Source: Halorubrum saccharovorum DSM 1137 (lineage in GTDB: Archaea > Halobacteriota > Halobacteria > Halobacteriales > Haloferacaceae). Taken from it: a stretch of DNA of 64,000 bases. Both the position numbers and the translations under genes were made by a program. Below are positions 52,306 to 61,088 of this stretch, one piece after another. The number at the start of each line of letters is the position of its first letter. Position 1 is the first letter of the stretch. The stretch covers positions 18,149 through 82,148 of the forward strand of contig NZ_AOJE01000012.1 of NCBI RefSeq assembly GCF_000337915.1, in the 5' to 3' direction. Under the pieces are notes generated by a model. It was not told where the DNA came from. It did no database searches and saw only the letters and a list, made by a program, of their open reading frames with translations.

Positions 52306-53085
52306 ATGGAGTTCAGCGGCGCCGTCCTCGACGTGGACGGCACGGTCGTGCGAGGCGACGATCCGATCCCCGGCGCGCCGGCGGGCTACCGCCGGCTCCG
52401 CGAGGCCGGGACCGAGACGCTGTTCGTCTCGAACAACCCGACGAAGGCCCCGCCGGCGTATGTCGACCGCCTCGGCGCGGCGGGCTACGAGATCGACGCG
52501 GACCAGGTGTTCACGGCCGGGACGGTGACGACGCGGTACCTGCGCGAGCGCCACGCGGACGACGCGCTGCTGTGTATCGGCGATCCGGGGCTGCTCGACC
52601 AGTTCGAGGCGGCCGGGCTCGCGACCACCGACGACGTCGACGCCGCGGAGGCGCTGATCGCCTCGATCGACCGGGGGTTCGACTACGACGACCTCTGTAC
52701 GGCGCTGTGGGCGCTCGACCGCGACATCCCCTTCATCGGCACCGATCCCGACGTGGTCATTCCGGCCCCAGAGCGCGACGTGCCGGGGTCCGGGGCCGTG
52801 ATCAACGCGATCGCGGGCGTCGCCGAGCGCGATCCGGACGCGGTCCTGGGGAAGCCCTCGGACACGGCGATCGAGATGGTCCGCGAGCGGCTGCCGTACC
52901 CCCCCGATGAGTGTCTCGTCGTCGGGGACCGGCTCGACACCGACATCGCGCTCGGCGAGCGCGCCGGGATGACGACCGCGCTCGTGCTGTCCGGCGTCAC
53001 CGACGAGGCCGCCGTCGCGGACGCGAGCGTCACCCCGGACTACGTGCTTGACGACCTCGGCGATGTCGACCGCGTCATCGGTTGA
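52306..53085 (+). CDS. HAD-IIA family phosphatase
   Basis: The 259-residue protein has HAD motif I LDVDGTVVRGD (nucleophile D9, acid/base D11), motif II FVSNNPTKAP and, after a C2 cap (about 70-185), motif III K in GKPSDTA and motif IV VGDRLDTDIALGERAGM. It belongs to the NagD/4-nitrophenylphosphatase/phosphoglycolate group. The natural substrate is unknown. Confidence 0.93.
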   Translation: MEFSGAVLDVDGTVVRGDDPIPGAPAGYRRLREAGTETLFVSNNPTKAPPAYVDRLGAAGYEIDADQVFTAGTVTTRYLRERHADDALLCIGDPGLLDQFEAAGLATTDDVDAAEALIASIDRGFDYDDLCTALWALDRDIPFIGTDPDVVIPAPERDVPGSGAVINAIAGVAERDPDAVLGKPSDTAIEMVRERLPYPPDECLVVGDRLDTDIALGERAGMTTALVLSGVTDEAAVADASVTPDYVLDDLGDVDRVIG

Positions 53086-53217
53086 GGGCGGACGCGTCAC
53101 TGCGATCGGCCCGCGTCGACACCGACTCGTCGACGACGCTCCGTGGCGCTGACCGCGTCGCCAACCACTTTCGCCACGTGGGTAACAGTTATATCGGAGA
53201 CCCGCTTTCGTCGTCAC

Positions 53218-53331
53218 ATGCGAGATCGTACCACACACGAGGGCGGGACGGGCGACGACGAGGAGGACCCGGAGGAGTCCGTTCGTGTGATCGAGGGACA
53301 CGCGGTACAGTTCAACGAGTACCGCTACTGA
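53218..53331 (+). CDS. Small acidic protein of 37 residues
   Basis: The frame follows a TATA-like ttatat (about 53189-53194), some 25-28 nt before the ATG, which fits a leaderless mRNA. The product is acidic (GDDEEDPEESVRVIEGHAVQFNEYRY). The upstream part of the open frame looks non-coding. A real microprotein is likely but unproven. Confidence 0.5.
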   Translation: MRDRTTHEGGTGDDEEDPEESVRVIEGHAVQFNEYRY

Positions 53332-53435
53332 GACGCCGGGCGGCCGCGTGACCGCGCGACCGCACGGTGAGCGTCCGGCGACGGAGACGGGGCGCTGTCG
53401 GGACCGTTAAGTGCGCGTCGCGGGTATCCGAGTGT

Positions 53436-54767
53436 GTGATACGGAGGCTTCGACGGGCGAGTGTCTTCGCCGCGGTGGCCGCGGTCGCCGTCCTCGCTCC
53501 GGCCCTCGGCGACGCCGCCGCCGTGCCGTTCCTCGCCGTCGCCGGCCTCGCCTTCTTCGGGGTCCGCGACGGCGAGTGGTTCGAGACGCTCGCTCTGCCC
53601 GGCGATCGCGAGGAGGAACGCCTCTACGGCTTCGTCGCGTTCGCGCTCGCGGCCGCCGGCCTCGCGCTGTTCGCCTCCCTCCCCCGCGCCCCGCTCCCGT
53701 ACGAGGCGTTCGCCGCGGCGACGCTCGCGGTGGGCTGTGGCCGCCTCGGCCGAGCTATCGTCGCCGGACGCTCCGACGACGAGTTCTCCCTCGTGGCTGG
53801 GTACGTCGCCGGCGGCACGCTCGGCGCCCTCGCCGGACAGGTCGGCGTGCTGCTCCAGACCGACGGGTCCGGCCTCGTGGCCGGGCTTCCCGGACTCGTC
53901 TTCCTCGCGTCCGTGGCGGCGCTCACCGCGGCGCTCGTCAGGTCGCTCGTGTTCGACCGAGATGCGCACATCACGGTCATCCTCGTCGCGTTCGCCGTCT
54001 GGGGGTTCGTCGCGCTGGATCCGACGGTCACCGCCCCCCTCGTCGCCTTCGGGCTGGCGGTGACCGGCGCGCTCGGCTACGCCTCGTTCGCGCTCGGCAC
54101 GGCCTCCGTCCCTGGTATGCTGACCGGAGTCCTGTCCGCGCTGCTGGCCGTCGTCGTCGGCGGCGTCGGCTGGTTCGCCACGCTCATCTCGTTTTACGCG
54201 ATCGGCGGGCTGGCCTCGAAGTACCGGTTCGACGAGAAGGCGGACCGGGGCGTCGCACAGGAGAACGAGGGCGCGCGCGGCACCGGGAACGTGCTGGCGA
54301 ACTCCGCGGTCGCGCTCGTCGCCGTCGTCGGCTACGCCGCGACCGCCCGCGTCGGCGTGCCGGGCGCGCTCTTCGGCTTCGCGTTCGCGGGGGCGACCGC
54401 GACCGCGATGGCGGACACCCTCTCCTCGGAGATCGGGGGGCTCTTCGACGATCCCCGGCTGGTGACCACCCTGCAACGCGTCGAGCCGGGCACCGACGGC
54501 GCGGTGACGTGGCAGGGCGAACTGGCCGGGGTCGCGGGCGCGCTCCTCGTCGCCGGCCTCGCGGCGTTCGGGATGCCGATCGACGGTCCGGTCGTCGGCG
54601 GGGGGATCGTCGCCCTCGCGGGCGTCGCGGGGATGACCGTCGACAGCATCCTCGGCGCGCTGATCGAGGGCGAGCGGATCGGCAATCAGGCGGTGAACTT
54701 CCTCGCGACGCTGTCGGGGGCGATCGTCGCGGTCGCCGCCTCCGTCGCGCTCGGGGTGGGGGCGTGA
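53436..54767 (+). CDS. DUF92 family membrane protein
   Basis: The 443-residue protein starts at a GTG (53436), about 28 nt after a TATA-like gttaag, which fits a leaderless mRNA. It has about ten hydrophobic helices and the DUF92 signature at FDEKADRGVAQENEGARGTGNVLANSAVA followed by TATAMADTLSSEIGGLF. Relatives include plant VTE6, a phytyl-phosphate kinase, and an archaeal role in isoprenoid phosphate metabolism is possible. The stop is followed after 1 bp by the ATG of the next gene. Confidence 0.86.
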   Translation: MIRRLRRASVFAAVAAVAVLAPALGDAAAVPFLAVAGLAFFGVRDGEWFETLALPGDREEERLYGFVAFALAAAGLALFASLPRAPLPYEAFAAATLAVGCGRLGRAIVAGRSDDEFSLVAGYVAGGTLGALAGQVGVLLQTDGSGLVAGLPGLVFLASVAALTAALVRSLVFDRDAHITVILVAFAVWGFVALDPTVTAPLVAFGLAVTGALGYASFALGTASVPGMLTGVLSALLAVVVGGVGWFATLISFYAIGGLASKYRFDEKADRGVAQENEGARGTGNVLANSAVALVAVVGYAATARVGVPGALFGFAFAGATATAMADTLSSEIGGLFDDPRLVTTLQRVEPGTDGAVTWQGELAGVAGALLVAGLAAFGMPIDGPVVGGGIVALAGVAGMTVDSILGALIEGERIGNQAVNFLATLSGAIVAVAASVALGVGA

Positions 54768-54768
54768 G

Positions 54769-55248
54769 ATGACGGGGGAGTCGTCCGGGGATCGGGGCGA
54801 CGTCGCCGACCGTCACGGCGACGACCGTCCCGCCCCCGACCCCAGGGTCCGCGCCGCCCGCCCGGCCGACGCCGACCGGATCCGGGCGCTCCAGGACCAC
54901 CTCCGACAGCCGAACCCGGACCTGCTGGAGTACGGGCTCGCGGTCGGCTCGGCGCTCGTCAGCGTCGCCGACGGGCGGGCGGTCGGCTACCTGCTCCCGG
55001 TCGACGCGCCGAACCGCCCCGGCGTCCACGTCGCCGAGCTCGCCGTCGACCCCGACTATCGCCGGGAGGGTCGCGCTCGCGGGCTGCTCTCGGCCGTCGT
55101 CGGGGACGCGGCCGGTCCCGTGACGCTGCAGGCGCATCCCGACAACGACGCCGCGCTGTCGCTGTACGAGGGGCTGGGGTTCGAGGTCGTCGACCGGCGC
55201 GCCGACGCGTACGCCGACGGCGACGCGCTGGTGTTGCGCCGGGAGTGA
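54769..55248 (+). CDS. GNAT N-acetyltransferase
   Basis: The 159-residue protein has a short acidic leader, then the GNAT fold: [20 protein letters not shown], the acetyl-CoA motif [21 protein letters not shown] (Q/RxxGxG/A type) and [21 protein letters not shown]. It acetylates an amine on a protein or small molecule. Its ATG lies 1 bp after the DUF92 stop, so the two are co-transcribed. Confidence 0.92.
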   Translation: MTGESSGDRGDVADRHGDDRPAPDPRVRAARPADADRIRALQDHLRQPNPDLLEYGLAVGSALVSVADGRAVGYLLPVDAPNRPGVHVAELAVDPDYRREGRARGLLSAVVGDAAGPVTLQAHPDNDAALSLYEGLGFEVVDRRADAYADGDALVLRRE

Positions 55249-55298
55249 GGGTGGGGACAGACAAAAGGCCTATTCGAGCCCCACGCGTCCGGCGAGAC

Positions 55299-55682
55299 AT
55301 GACCGACGCCGACGCGGGAGAGGAGGCGATCGAGGTCGACTTCGGCGAGGACGGGCTCGTCCCGGCGATCGCACAGGACGCCGACTCGGGGGAGGTGCTG
55401 ATGCTCGCGTACGTCTCGCCGGAGGCGCTCGAACGGACCCGCGAGACGGGCGAGGCCCACTACTACTCGCGGTCGCGCGACGAGCTGTGGCACAAGGGCG
55501 GCTCCTCCGGACACACCCAAGAGGTCCGCGAGGTGCGGGTCGACTGCGACGCCGACACCCTGCTGTACCTCGTCGACCAGAACGTCGGAGCGTGTCACAC
55601 CGGCCACCGCTCGTGTTTCCACCGGACGATCGAGGGCGAGCACGTCGGCGAGCGCGTGTTCGACCCGGACGAGGTGTACTGA
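55299..55682 (+). CDS. hisI: Phosphoribosyl-AMP cyclohydrolase
   Basis: The 127-residue protein starts at the ATG at 55299. It has the HisI pattern [42 protein letters not shown], the metal-binding DCDADTLL segment and [11 protein letters not shown]. It opens the adenine ring of PR-AMP, the third step of histidine synthesis. The next gene starts on the base after its stop codon. Confidence 0.97.
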   Translation: MTDADAGEEAIEVDFGEDGLVPAIAQDADSGEVLMLAYVSPEALERTRETGEAHYYSRSRDELWHKGGSSGHTQEVREVRVDCDADTLLYLVDQNVGACHTGHRSCFHRTIEGEHVGERVFDPDEVY

Positions 55683-56846
55683 ATGAGCGGCGCGGGAGCG
55701 ACGGCCGACGCGGACGGCGCCGACCCGGTCCGCGAGGCGAGCGAGGCGGCCGCGACGCTGCGCGAGCGCTACGACGAGCTCGCCCGAATCGAGGCGCGGA
55801 TCGCCGACCTCGGACGGGAGCGGATCGAGGCCGCCGCCGACGCGTACCGCCGGGCGCACCGCGTGCTCGACCGGTACGAGGAGGACGCCGTCGGCACCGG
55901 TGACTTCGGGTCGTACGTCCAGTTCCGAGGGGAGTTCGGGGAGGCGGTCGACATCGAGGACGACCAGCTCGCGGCCGACGCGTTCGCCGCCGCGGACGAG
56001 GCGGTCGACAAGCGCCGGCTCTCCGAGTCCGACTTCGCCGCCGCCCGCGAGGCGCTGGAGCCCGCGAGCGAGTACGTCGACCTGCTCGCCGACCGCGACG
56101 AGGCCCTCGACGACTACCGGGCCGCGCGCAAGGAGGCGCGGGAGGCGAAGAAGGCGCTCGACGCCCGGCTCGACGACCTGCGTGAGGTCGCCGACATGGC
56201 CGACGCCGACCTCGACGCCGACGTGAGCCGGCTCCGGGAGCCGATCGAGTCGTACAACGACGCGGTCCGCGAGGCGTTCGAGGAGTTCTACACGTCGGCG
56301 TCGGCCCGAGAGGTGTTCGCCTTCCTCGACCGTGCCGACGGCACGCCGTTCGTCGACGCCGACGTGCCGCCGACCGACCTGCGCGAGTACGTCGACGAGT
56401 ACGAGGCGGGCGAGGAGCCTCTGCCGACGCTGTTGGAGTACGCCGACTACTCGAACTCGAAGCTGGAGCACTACGTCGACGACCCCGGCGCCCTCCGGAC
56501 CGCGGTCGCGGTCCACCGCACCTACGTCGAGCGGCTCGACGCAGAGCCGCTGACGCTCGACTGGCCGCCGGCGGAGGGCGACGAGCTGGCCTACGAGATC
56601 GACGAGCTGATCCCCCTCGTCTCGCGGGTCGCCGACGACGAGACGGTGGCGACGCTCCGGTCGGTCCGCGAGCTCGCGCGCGACGAGGAGTACGAGCGGC
56701 TCCGCCGCGCGGCCGCGGTGCGCCACGCGCTCGACGACCCCGAACTCGACCTGCTGGAGCGCGGCGTGATCGACGACCGGGTGCGCGAGGCGGAGCGGAC
56801 CCTGTCGATCGCCGAGGACGTGCTGACGGAGACGGAGCGGGAGTAG
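55683..56846 (+). CDS. Long coiled-coil protein of unknown function
   Basis: The 387-residue acidic protein is nearly all helical. Residues 15-60 and 115-180 have strong heptad patterns (EASEAAATLRERYDELARIEARIADLGRERIEAAADAYRRAH and RAARKEAREAKKALDARLDDLREVADM). It begins immediately after hisI and is likely in its transcript. It resembles SMC-like or structural haloarchaeal proteins, but no ATPase motif is present. The role is unknown. Confidence 0.75.
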   Translation: MSGAGATADADGADPVREASEAAATLRERYDELARIEARIADLGRERIEAAADAYRRAHRVLDRYEEDAVGTGDFGSYVQFRGEFGEAVDIEDDQLAADAFAAADEAVDKRRLSESDFAAAREALEPASEYVDLLADRDEALDDYRAARKEAREAKKALDARLDDLREVADMADADLDADVSRLREPIESYNDAVREAFEEFYTSASAREVFAFLDRADGTPFVDADVPPTDLREYVDEYEAGEEPLPTLLEYADYSNSKLEHYVDDPGALRTAVAVHRTYVERLDAEPLTLDWPPAEGDELAYEIDELIPLVSRVADDETVATLRSVRELARDEEYERLRRAAAVRHALDDPELDLLERGVIDDRVREAERTLSIAEDVLTETERE

Positions 56847-56880
56847 GATTTTTAAGACCCGGCGGCGCGGACGTGCGGGT

Positions 56881-57279
56881 ATGACCAGATTCGACGCCGC
56901 GACCGAGGAGGAGCGGCTGAAGCTGTTCGCCGACGCGGCGACCGCCCACCGCGCCCGGTCGAGCGAGGTGATGACCGTCGACGTCGACCCCGACAGCGAC
57001 GTCACCGAGGGCGGCGAGGTGCCGCCGTGGATCCAGCTCGCGGGCACGGAGCTCATCTTGGACTGCACCGACGGCGAACTGGACCGGCTGAAAGGGCTGC
57101 TCGGCGAGTTCCCGGAGTTCCGGATCGACGAGCTGGTGAGCCCGGAGGAGGCCGAGGGGACGAACGCCGTCGTCACCGCCCGGTCGGACGCGAACCGCGT
57201 GGCGGGGTTCGTCGAGCGCGCGTTCCGCGAGGTGTACGAACTCGACGGCGACTACCGGGCGTGGGTGACGGCGATATAG
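56881..57279 (+). CDS. Conserved small haloarchaeal protein
   Basis: The 132-residue protein is soluble. A clear TATA box (tttttaag, 56849-56856) lies about 28 nt before the ATG, so it has its own leaderless promoter. The sequence (PPWIQLAGTELILDCTDGELDRLKGLLGEFPEFRIDEL, SDANRVAGFVERAFREVYEL) suggests an alpha-beta fold. No family is recognised. Confidence 0.75.
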   Translation: MTRFDAATEEERLKLFADAATAHRARSSEVMTVDVDPDSDVTEGGEVPPWIQLAGTELILDCTDGELDRLKGLLGEFPEFRIDELVSPEEAEGTNAVVTARSDANRVAGFVERAFREVYELDGDYRAWVTAI

Positions 57280-57337
57280 AGGACGGTGGGTCGTGTCCGA
57301 CGGAAACCGCTATCCGGCGGGGCGCGTTGGGTCCGGT

Positions 57338-57895
57338 ATGCCCACCGAGACGGAGCGGATGCTCGCCGGGGAGTTCTACGACCCGAGCGCACCCGAGCTG
57401 GTCGCCGACCGGGAGCGCGCCCAGGACCTCGCTCGGCGGTACAGCGCGACGACCGAAGCGGAGGGGGAGCGCCGCGAGGCACTCCTGCGGGAGCTGTTCG
57501 GCGCGGTCGGCGACGACCCGGACGTCGAGCCGCCGTTCCGGTGCGACTACGGCTACAACGTCGCGGTCGGCGACGGCTTCTTCGCGAACTACGGCTGCGT
57601 GTTCCTCGACACCAACCCGGTGTCGTTCGGCGACCGATGCCTGCTCGGGCCGGGCGTCCACGTCTACACGCCGACCCACCCGATCGACCCGGAAGAGCGC
57701 GCGACGGGCCGCGAGCGCGCCGAGCCCGTGACGGTCGGCGACGACGTCTGGATCGGGGGCCGCGCCGTGCTCAATCCGGGCGTGACCGTCGGCGACGGCG
57801 CGGTGATCGCCTCGGGCGCGGTCGTTACGAAGGACGTGCCGGACCGTGTCGTGGTCGGCGGAAATCCGGCGCGGGTGATTCGAGAGATCGAGTAG
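57338..57895 (+). CDS. Maltose/galactoside O-acetyltransferase-like (left-handed beta-helix)
   Basis: The 185-residue protein starts at the ATG at 57338. It has the MAT-like N-terminal helix region (ERMLAGEFYDPSAPELV), the FRCDYGYNVAVGDGFFANYGCVFLD strand repeats, the catalytic His in VHVYTPTHPID and the hexapeptide coils VTVGDDVWIGGRAVLNPGVTVGDGAVIASGAVV. It moves acetyl from acetyl-CoA to a sugar or other acceptor. The acceptor is unknown. Confidence 0.93.
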   Translation: MPTETERMLAGEFYDPSAPELVADRERAQDLARRYSATTEAEGERREALLRELFGAVGDDPDVEPPFRCDYGYNVAVGDGFFANYGCVFLDTNPVSFGDRCLLGPGVHVYTPTHPIDPEERATGRERAEPVTVGDDVWIGGRAVLNPGVTVGDGAVIASGAVVTKDVPDRVVVGGNPARVIREIE

Positions 57896-58005
57896 CGGCT
57901 CGGTCGAACCCCTCCGGAACCGAGAGGAACGACCTGACGGATACAGAGCCTGTACTGAGCACCAACCGGTATGGCGAACCTCGATTCGACGTCGACCGGT
58001 GTTGG

Positions 58006-58575
58006 CTACTCTGATGAAGTCGTGGAGTTGGTCGAGGGGTCCGTGGCCGAAGCGCTTCCACTCACACTCGTCGATCCGCCGAGGAGGGAACGATTCGAGT
58101 CGCCGTGTAGCGTTGTGACCCTCTCGCCGTCGTGTTTGATGAGTAGATTCCACGGGTCTTCGCCCGCGGGGATCCGCATTGTCCCGTTATAGCGGGCAAC
58201 CCCCGGACACGACCGAGGTGCTTTCTCCGTCTCCTCTATCGGGACGTTGAGGACGTACGTGGACTCGTTCATCCGTTCGAACGTCGGGCCTCCGATCGCA
58301 TACGAGGGCCCTGGCAGGGAGACGTTTCGAGAGTGCGTGATCTCCGTGTTCTCGGCCCCGGGAGCCACCGACGTCGAACTGTTGGCCATGAAGTTATCGG
58401 GACAGTGAGCCCCGGCCGATTCGAAGTGCAGTAACGCCGGCGGATCGCTCGTATCGCCGAGAAGGCCATCGACCCCCGCTGGCCCGGTACCGGAGAAGGC
58501 GATGACGCTACCGGTCCCTACCAGTCCAACCAGCGCGAGTACGGCGACGACAGCGAGCAGACCACGTCGATTCAT
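58006..58575 (-). CDS. Exported protein of unknown function
   Basis: The 189-residue protein has an N-terminal hydrophobic signal or anchor (about 5-28, MNRRGLLAVVAVLALVGLVG). The rest is rich in Ser, Thr, Asn and Gly and looks extracellular, with two cysteines (58 and 119) that could pair. No domain is recognised. Base composition is a little lower in GC than its neighbours. Confidence 0.68.
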   Translation of the reverse strand: MNRRGLLAVVAVLALVGLVGTGSVIAFSGTGPAGVDGLLGDTSDPPALLHFESAGAHCPDNFMANSSTSVAPGAENTEITHSRNVSLPGPSYAIGGPTFERMNESTYVLNVPIEETEKAPRSCPGVARYNGTMRIPAGEDPWNLLIKHDGERVTTLHGDSNRSLLGGSTSVSGSASATDPSTNSTTSSE

Positions 58576-58762
58576 TCTGTTCCGAACGACTGGAGAGGTG
58601 CAGATAGTACCTGCTATGGGTCAAAGAAGGGTTTGAGTCATCGACCGTCTCACATTCAAGAATATTGGGATAACTAGGCTCAGTAGACGAGATACTGTAC
58701 CTACGCGTTGTATTCAGCACGGATACTGAAACCGATCACCGTTTCCGCAGAGCCAAGGGGAC

Positions 58763-59617
58763 CTATTCGAGCGCGTCGGCGAGGACGGGCGCGACGCTGA
58801 CGACGCTGCAGCCGCGTTCGAGCGTGTCGCTGCCGACGATGCGGTCGACGCCGGCGCCGCGGAGCTTCGTCACGGCGTTGGCCGCGAGCATGGGGTGGAC
58901 GCAGGCCGCGAGCACCCGCGCCGCGCCGCGGTCGTTCAACACGGCGACGGACTCGCTCATCGTCGACCCGGTGGCGACGATATCGTCGACGACGACCACG
59001 TCCCGGCCCGCGACGGCGGCGTCCGAGGGCGACACCTCGACCTCGCCGGTGTCGCGGTCGCGGTGCTTCTCGAAGTAGTCGGTCTCGCCCGCGCCGTACG
59101 CGTCCCGGACCGTCTCCGCGATGCCGACCGCGCCCTCGTCGGGCGCGAGGAACAGGGGGTCGGCGAGGTCGGTCGGCAGGGGGTCGGCGAGCACGCCGGC
59201 GGCGTCGACCGTCTCCGCGGGCACGTCGTAGAAGTCGGCGACGCCCGATTCGTGGGGGTTCACGAGGACGACCCGGTCGGTCCCCGTGGAGACCGCCCGC
59301 GCCATCGCCCGCGCCGAGACGGGCTGGCCGTCGCCGAACGACTCGTCCTGGCGGGCGTACCCCATGTAGGGGGTCACCGTCGTCACGCGTTCGGCGCCGG
59401 CCTCGCGGACGGCGTCCTGCAGCTGGAGCAGTTCGACCCACGCCTCGTCGGAGTCGGTCGCGGCGACGACGACCGCCTCGTCGCCCGCGAAGTCGGGCGC
59501 CGCCGCGAGCCCCTCCCCGTCCGGGAACCGGTCGTAGGTCGGCGTCGCCAGCGGCCGGCCCGTCTCCTCGGCGAGCGCGGCCGCGAGCAGCTGTGAGCTG
59601 GATCCGGGTACGATCAT
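58763..59617 (-). CDS. prs: Ribose-phosphate pyrophosphokinase
   Basis: The 284-residue protein starts at the ATG at 59617. It has the catalytic flexible-loop region ARQDESFGDGQPVSARAMA, the RPPK-type FEKHRDRDTGEVEVSP and the PRPP-binding loop VVVVDDIVATGSTMSESV. It makes PRPP from ribose-5-phosphate and ATP for nucleotides, histidine and other products. hisI, a PRPP-fed pathway, lies 3 kb away. Confidence 0.96.
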   Translation of the reverse strand: MIVPGSSSQLLAAALAEETGRPLATPTYDRFPDGEGLAAAPDFAGDEAVVVAATDSDEAWVELLQLQDAVREAGAERVTTVTPYMGYARQDESFGDGQPVSARAMARAVSTGTDRVVLVNPHESGVADFYDVPAETVDAAGVLADPLPTDLADPLFLAPDEGAVGIAETVRDAYGAGETDYFEKHRDRDTGEVEVSPSDAAVAGRDVVVVDDIVATGSTMSESVAVLNDRGAARVLAACVHPMLAANAVTKLRGAGVDRIVGSDTLERGCSVVSVAPVLADALE

Positions 59618-59764
59618 GGGCGTCCGTACCCCAGACACCGGTAAACCAGTTTCCTTACTCGCTGGCCCGGAAGCGATGACGGCGACCCCGAGCCCCACGC
59701 GAGCGTGTGACGCACCGCGGCCACAGGGGCGGATATTTACGCGAGCGGCGGATACGACGCCGTA

Positions 59765-60415
59765 ATGACCGAAACAGGAGACCGAGTCGGTCTCGTCTGC
59801 CCGTCGTGTTCGTCGGGCGAGGAGACCGTCCACGAAGTGTTGCGCCCCGGCGGGCAGGCGACCGTCCGCTGTACCGAGTGCGACCACACGCACAAAGCCG
59901 AGATCCCCGAGGAGGAGACTGTCGGGCTGACCGTCATCGTCTCGCAGGACGGCGAGTCGTTCTCGACCGAGATGGACGTGCCCGCGGACACCTACGTCGC
60001 CACGGGCGAGGAGTTCGTCGTCGACTCCCCCGACGCGCTGATGCAGGTCCGGGTGACCGGTATCGAGGTCGGCCCCGAACAGCGCGTCGAGGAGGCCGAC
60101 ATCGAGGCCGTCGAGACGCTGTGGACCCGGGCGGTCGACAACGTCTCCGTCCCGGTGACGCTGCACCCGAAGGATGGGAACGCGGATCAGACGCGCTCGC
60201 TGCAGGTGAACGTCCCCGGCGACTACGAGTTCACCGTCGGCGAGACCGAGGTCTTCGGCGAGGAGGAGTTCACCGTCGAGGGCGTCCAGATCCGCGAGGA
60301 CGCCCCCGAGTACCGCCACGAGAAGCTGGACCACGAGGGCGACTTCGCGTACGCCAAGGACTGCAAGCGGGTGTACGCCCGCGACGAGAGTCTGACGGCG
60401 TGGTCGGCCTGGTAG
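59765..60415 (+). CDS. HVO_0476-type zinc-finger protein
   Basis: The 216-residue protein has an N-terminal zinc ribbon with CPSC (12-15) and CTEC (36-39), followed by a beta-rich acidic domain (LTVIVSQDGESFSTEMDVPADTYVATG) and DFAYAKDCKRVYARDESLTAWSAW at the end. It is conserved in haloarchaea, with no known function. A DNA, RNA or protein-binding role is possible. Confidence 0.87.
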   Translation: MTETGDRVGLVCPSCSSGEETVHEVLRPGGQATVRCTECDHTHKAEIPEEETVGLTVIVSQDGESFSTEMDVPADTYVATGEEFVVDSPDALMQVRVTGIEVGPEQRVEEADIEAVETLWTRAVDNVSVPVTLHPKDGNADQTRSLQVNVPGDYEFTVGETEVFGEEEFTVEGVQIREDAPEYRHEKLDHEGDFAYAKDCKRVYARDESLTAWSAW

Positions 60416-60529
60416 GGAGCCGTCGCTGGGGGCACGGAGAGTAGTGAAAAACGGTGAGAACGATGGGGGTGACCCACATCGAACACCGTCGTCGCGGGAC
60501 GACCGCGGCGTGGCCGATGTGTCCGAACG

Positions 60530-60919
60530 TTAGATGACGCGGTTCTGCAGGTAGTCGAGGTGTTTCGCGTTGTAGACGATCTTGACCTCGTCGGTCGCCG
60601 GGCTGCCGATGCAGGTCAGGCGAACGTTCTTCTCTTCGACCTCCTCGTCGGAGAGGATCTGCTGCATGTCCATCTCGATGTCGCCCTCCTTGACGATGGA
60701 GGCGCAGTTCGCGCAGGCGCCGGCGCGGCACGAGAAGGGCCAGTCGTAGCCCTGAGCCTCGGCGGATTCGAGGATGTATTCGCCCTGATTCACTTCGAGG
60801 GTGCCGTAGTCCTCGTCGTCGAGGTCGGCGCCGGCCGCCTCCTCGAAGAGGTCGTCGTCGTCCATCGACCAGCCGTGGTCGTCGAGCACTTCGTAGTTGA
60901 GGTATTCTACTGTGGGCAT
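60530..60919 (-). CDS. fer: 2Fe-2S ferredoxin (halophilic plant type)
   Basis: The 129-residue protein has the plant-type cluster ligands C64, C69, C72 and C103 (CRAGACANC and RLTC) and the halophile-specific acidic N-terminal insert (about 19-38). It carries electrons for 2-oxoacid oxidoreductases and similar enzymes. The start ATG at 60919 lies inside the right arm, in mRNA sense, of a perfect 10-bp inverted repeat (60912-60941). Confidence 0.97.
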   Translation of the reverse strand: MPTVEYLNYEVLDDHGWSMDDDDLFEEAAGADLDDEDYGTLEVNQGEYILESAEAQGYDWPFSCRAGACANCASIVKEGDIEMDMQQILSDEEVEEKNVRLTCIGSPATDEVKIVYNAKHLDYLQNRVI

Positions 60920-60941
60920 CACCCGGCGGTTTGATGCCCAC
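60912..60941 (-). promoter_or_regulatory. Perfect 10-bp inverted repeat covering the ferredoxin start codon
   Basis: On the + strand, arms gtgggcatca (60912-60921) and tgatgcccac (60932-60941) are exact reverse complements around a 10-nt loop. In the mRNA sense the 3' arm holds the ATG. A TATA-like ctaat sits about 26-28 nt before the ATG. If the transcript begins upstream of the hairpin, the start codon is masked; if it begins at the ATG, the palindrome lies between TATA box and start and could be an operator. Confidence 0.75.
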
Positions 60942-61088
60942 CTCATTAGGCTTTGCTGTTCCGCGTTTTTCTCGGACGATCGAACACCCACGAACTCCGA
61001 ACACGTTCGTTTCGTACCTATCGGTGTGTTATCACGACTGATACGTCAGGAGTAACAGTAAATACCGGAGGGCCGCAAGCAGGGTCCG

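Noticed and set aside
51508..53301. Extension of the GTP cyclohydrolase III frame upstream of 52158
   Set aside because: Beyond the GTG the frame is antisense to the HAD phosphatase gene; family members begin at the VTLVQIDNYGPW strand.
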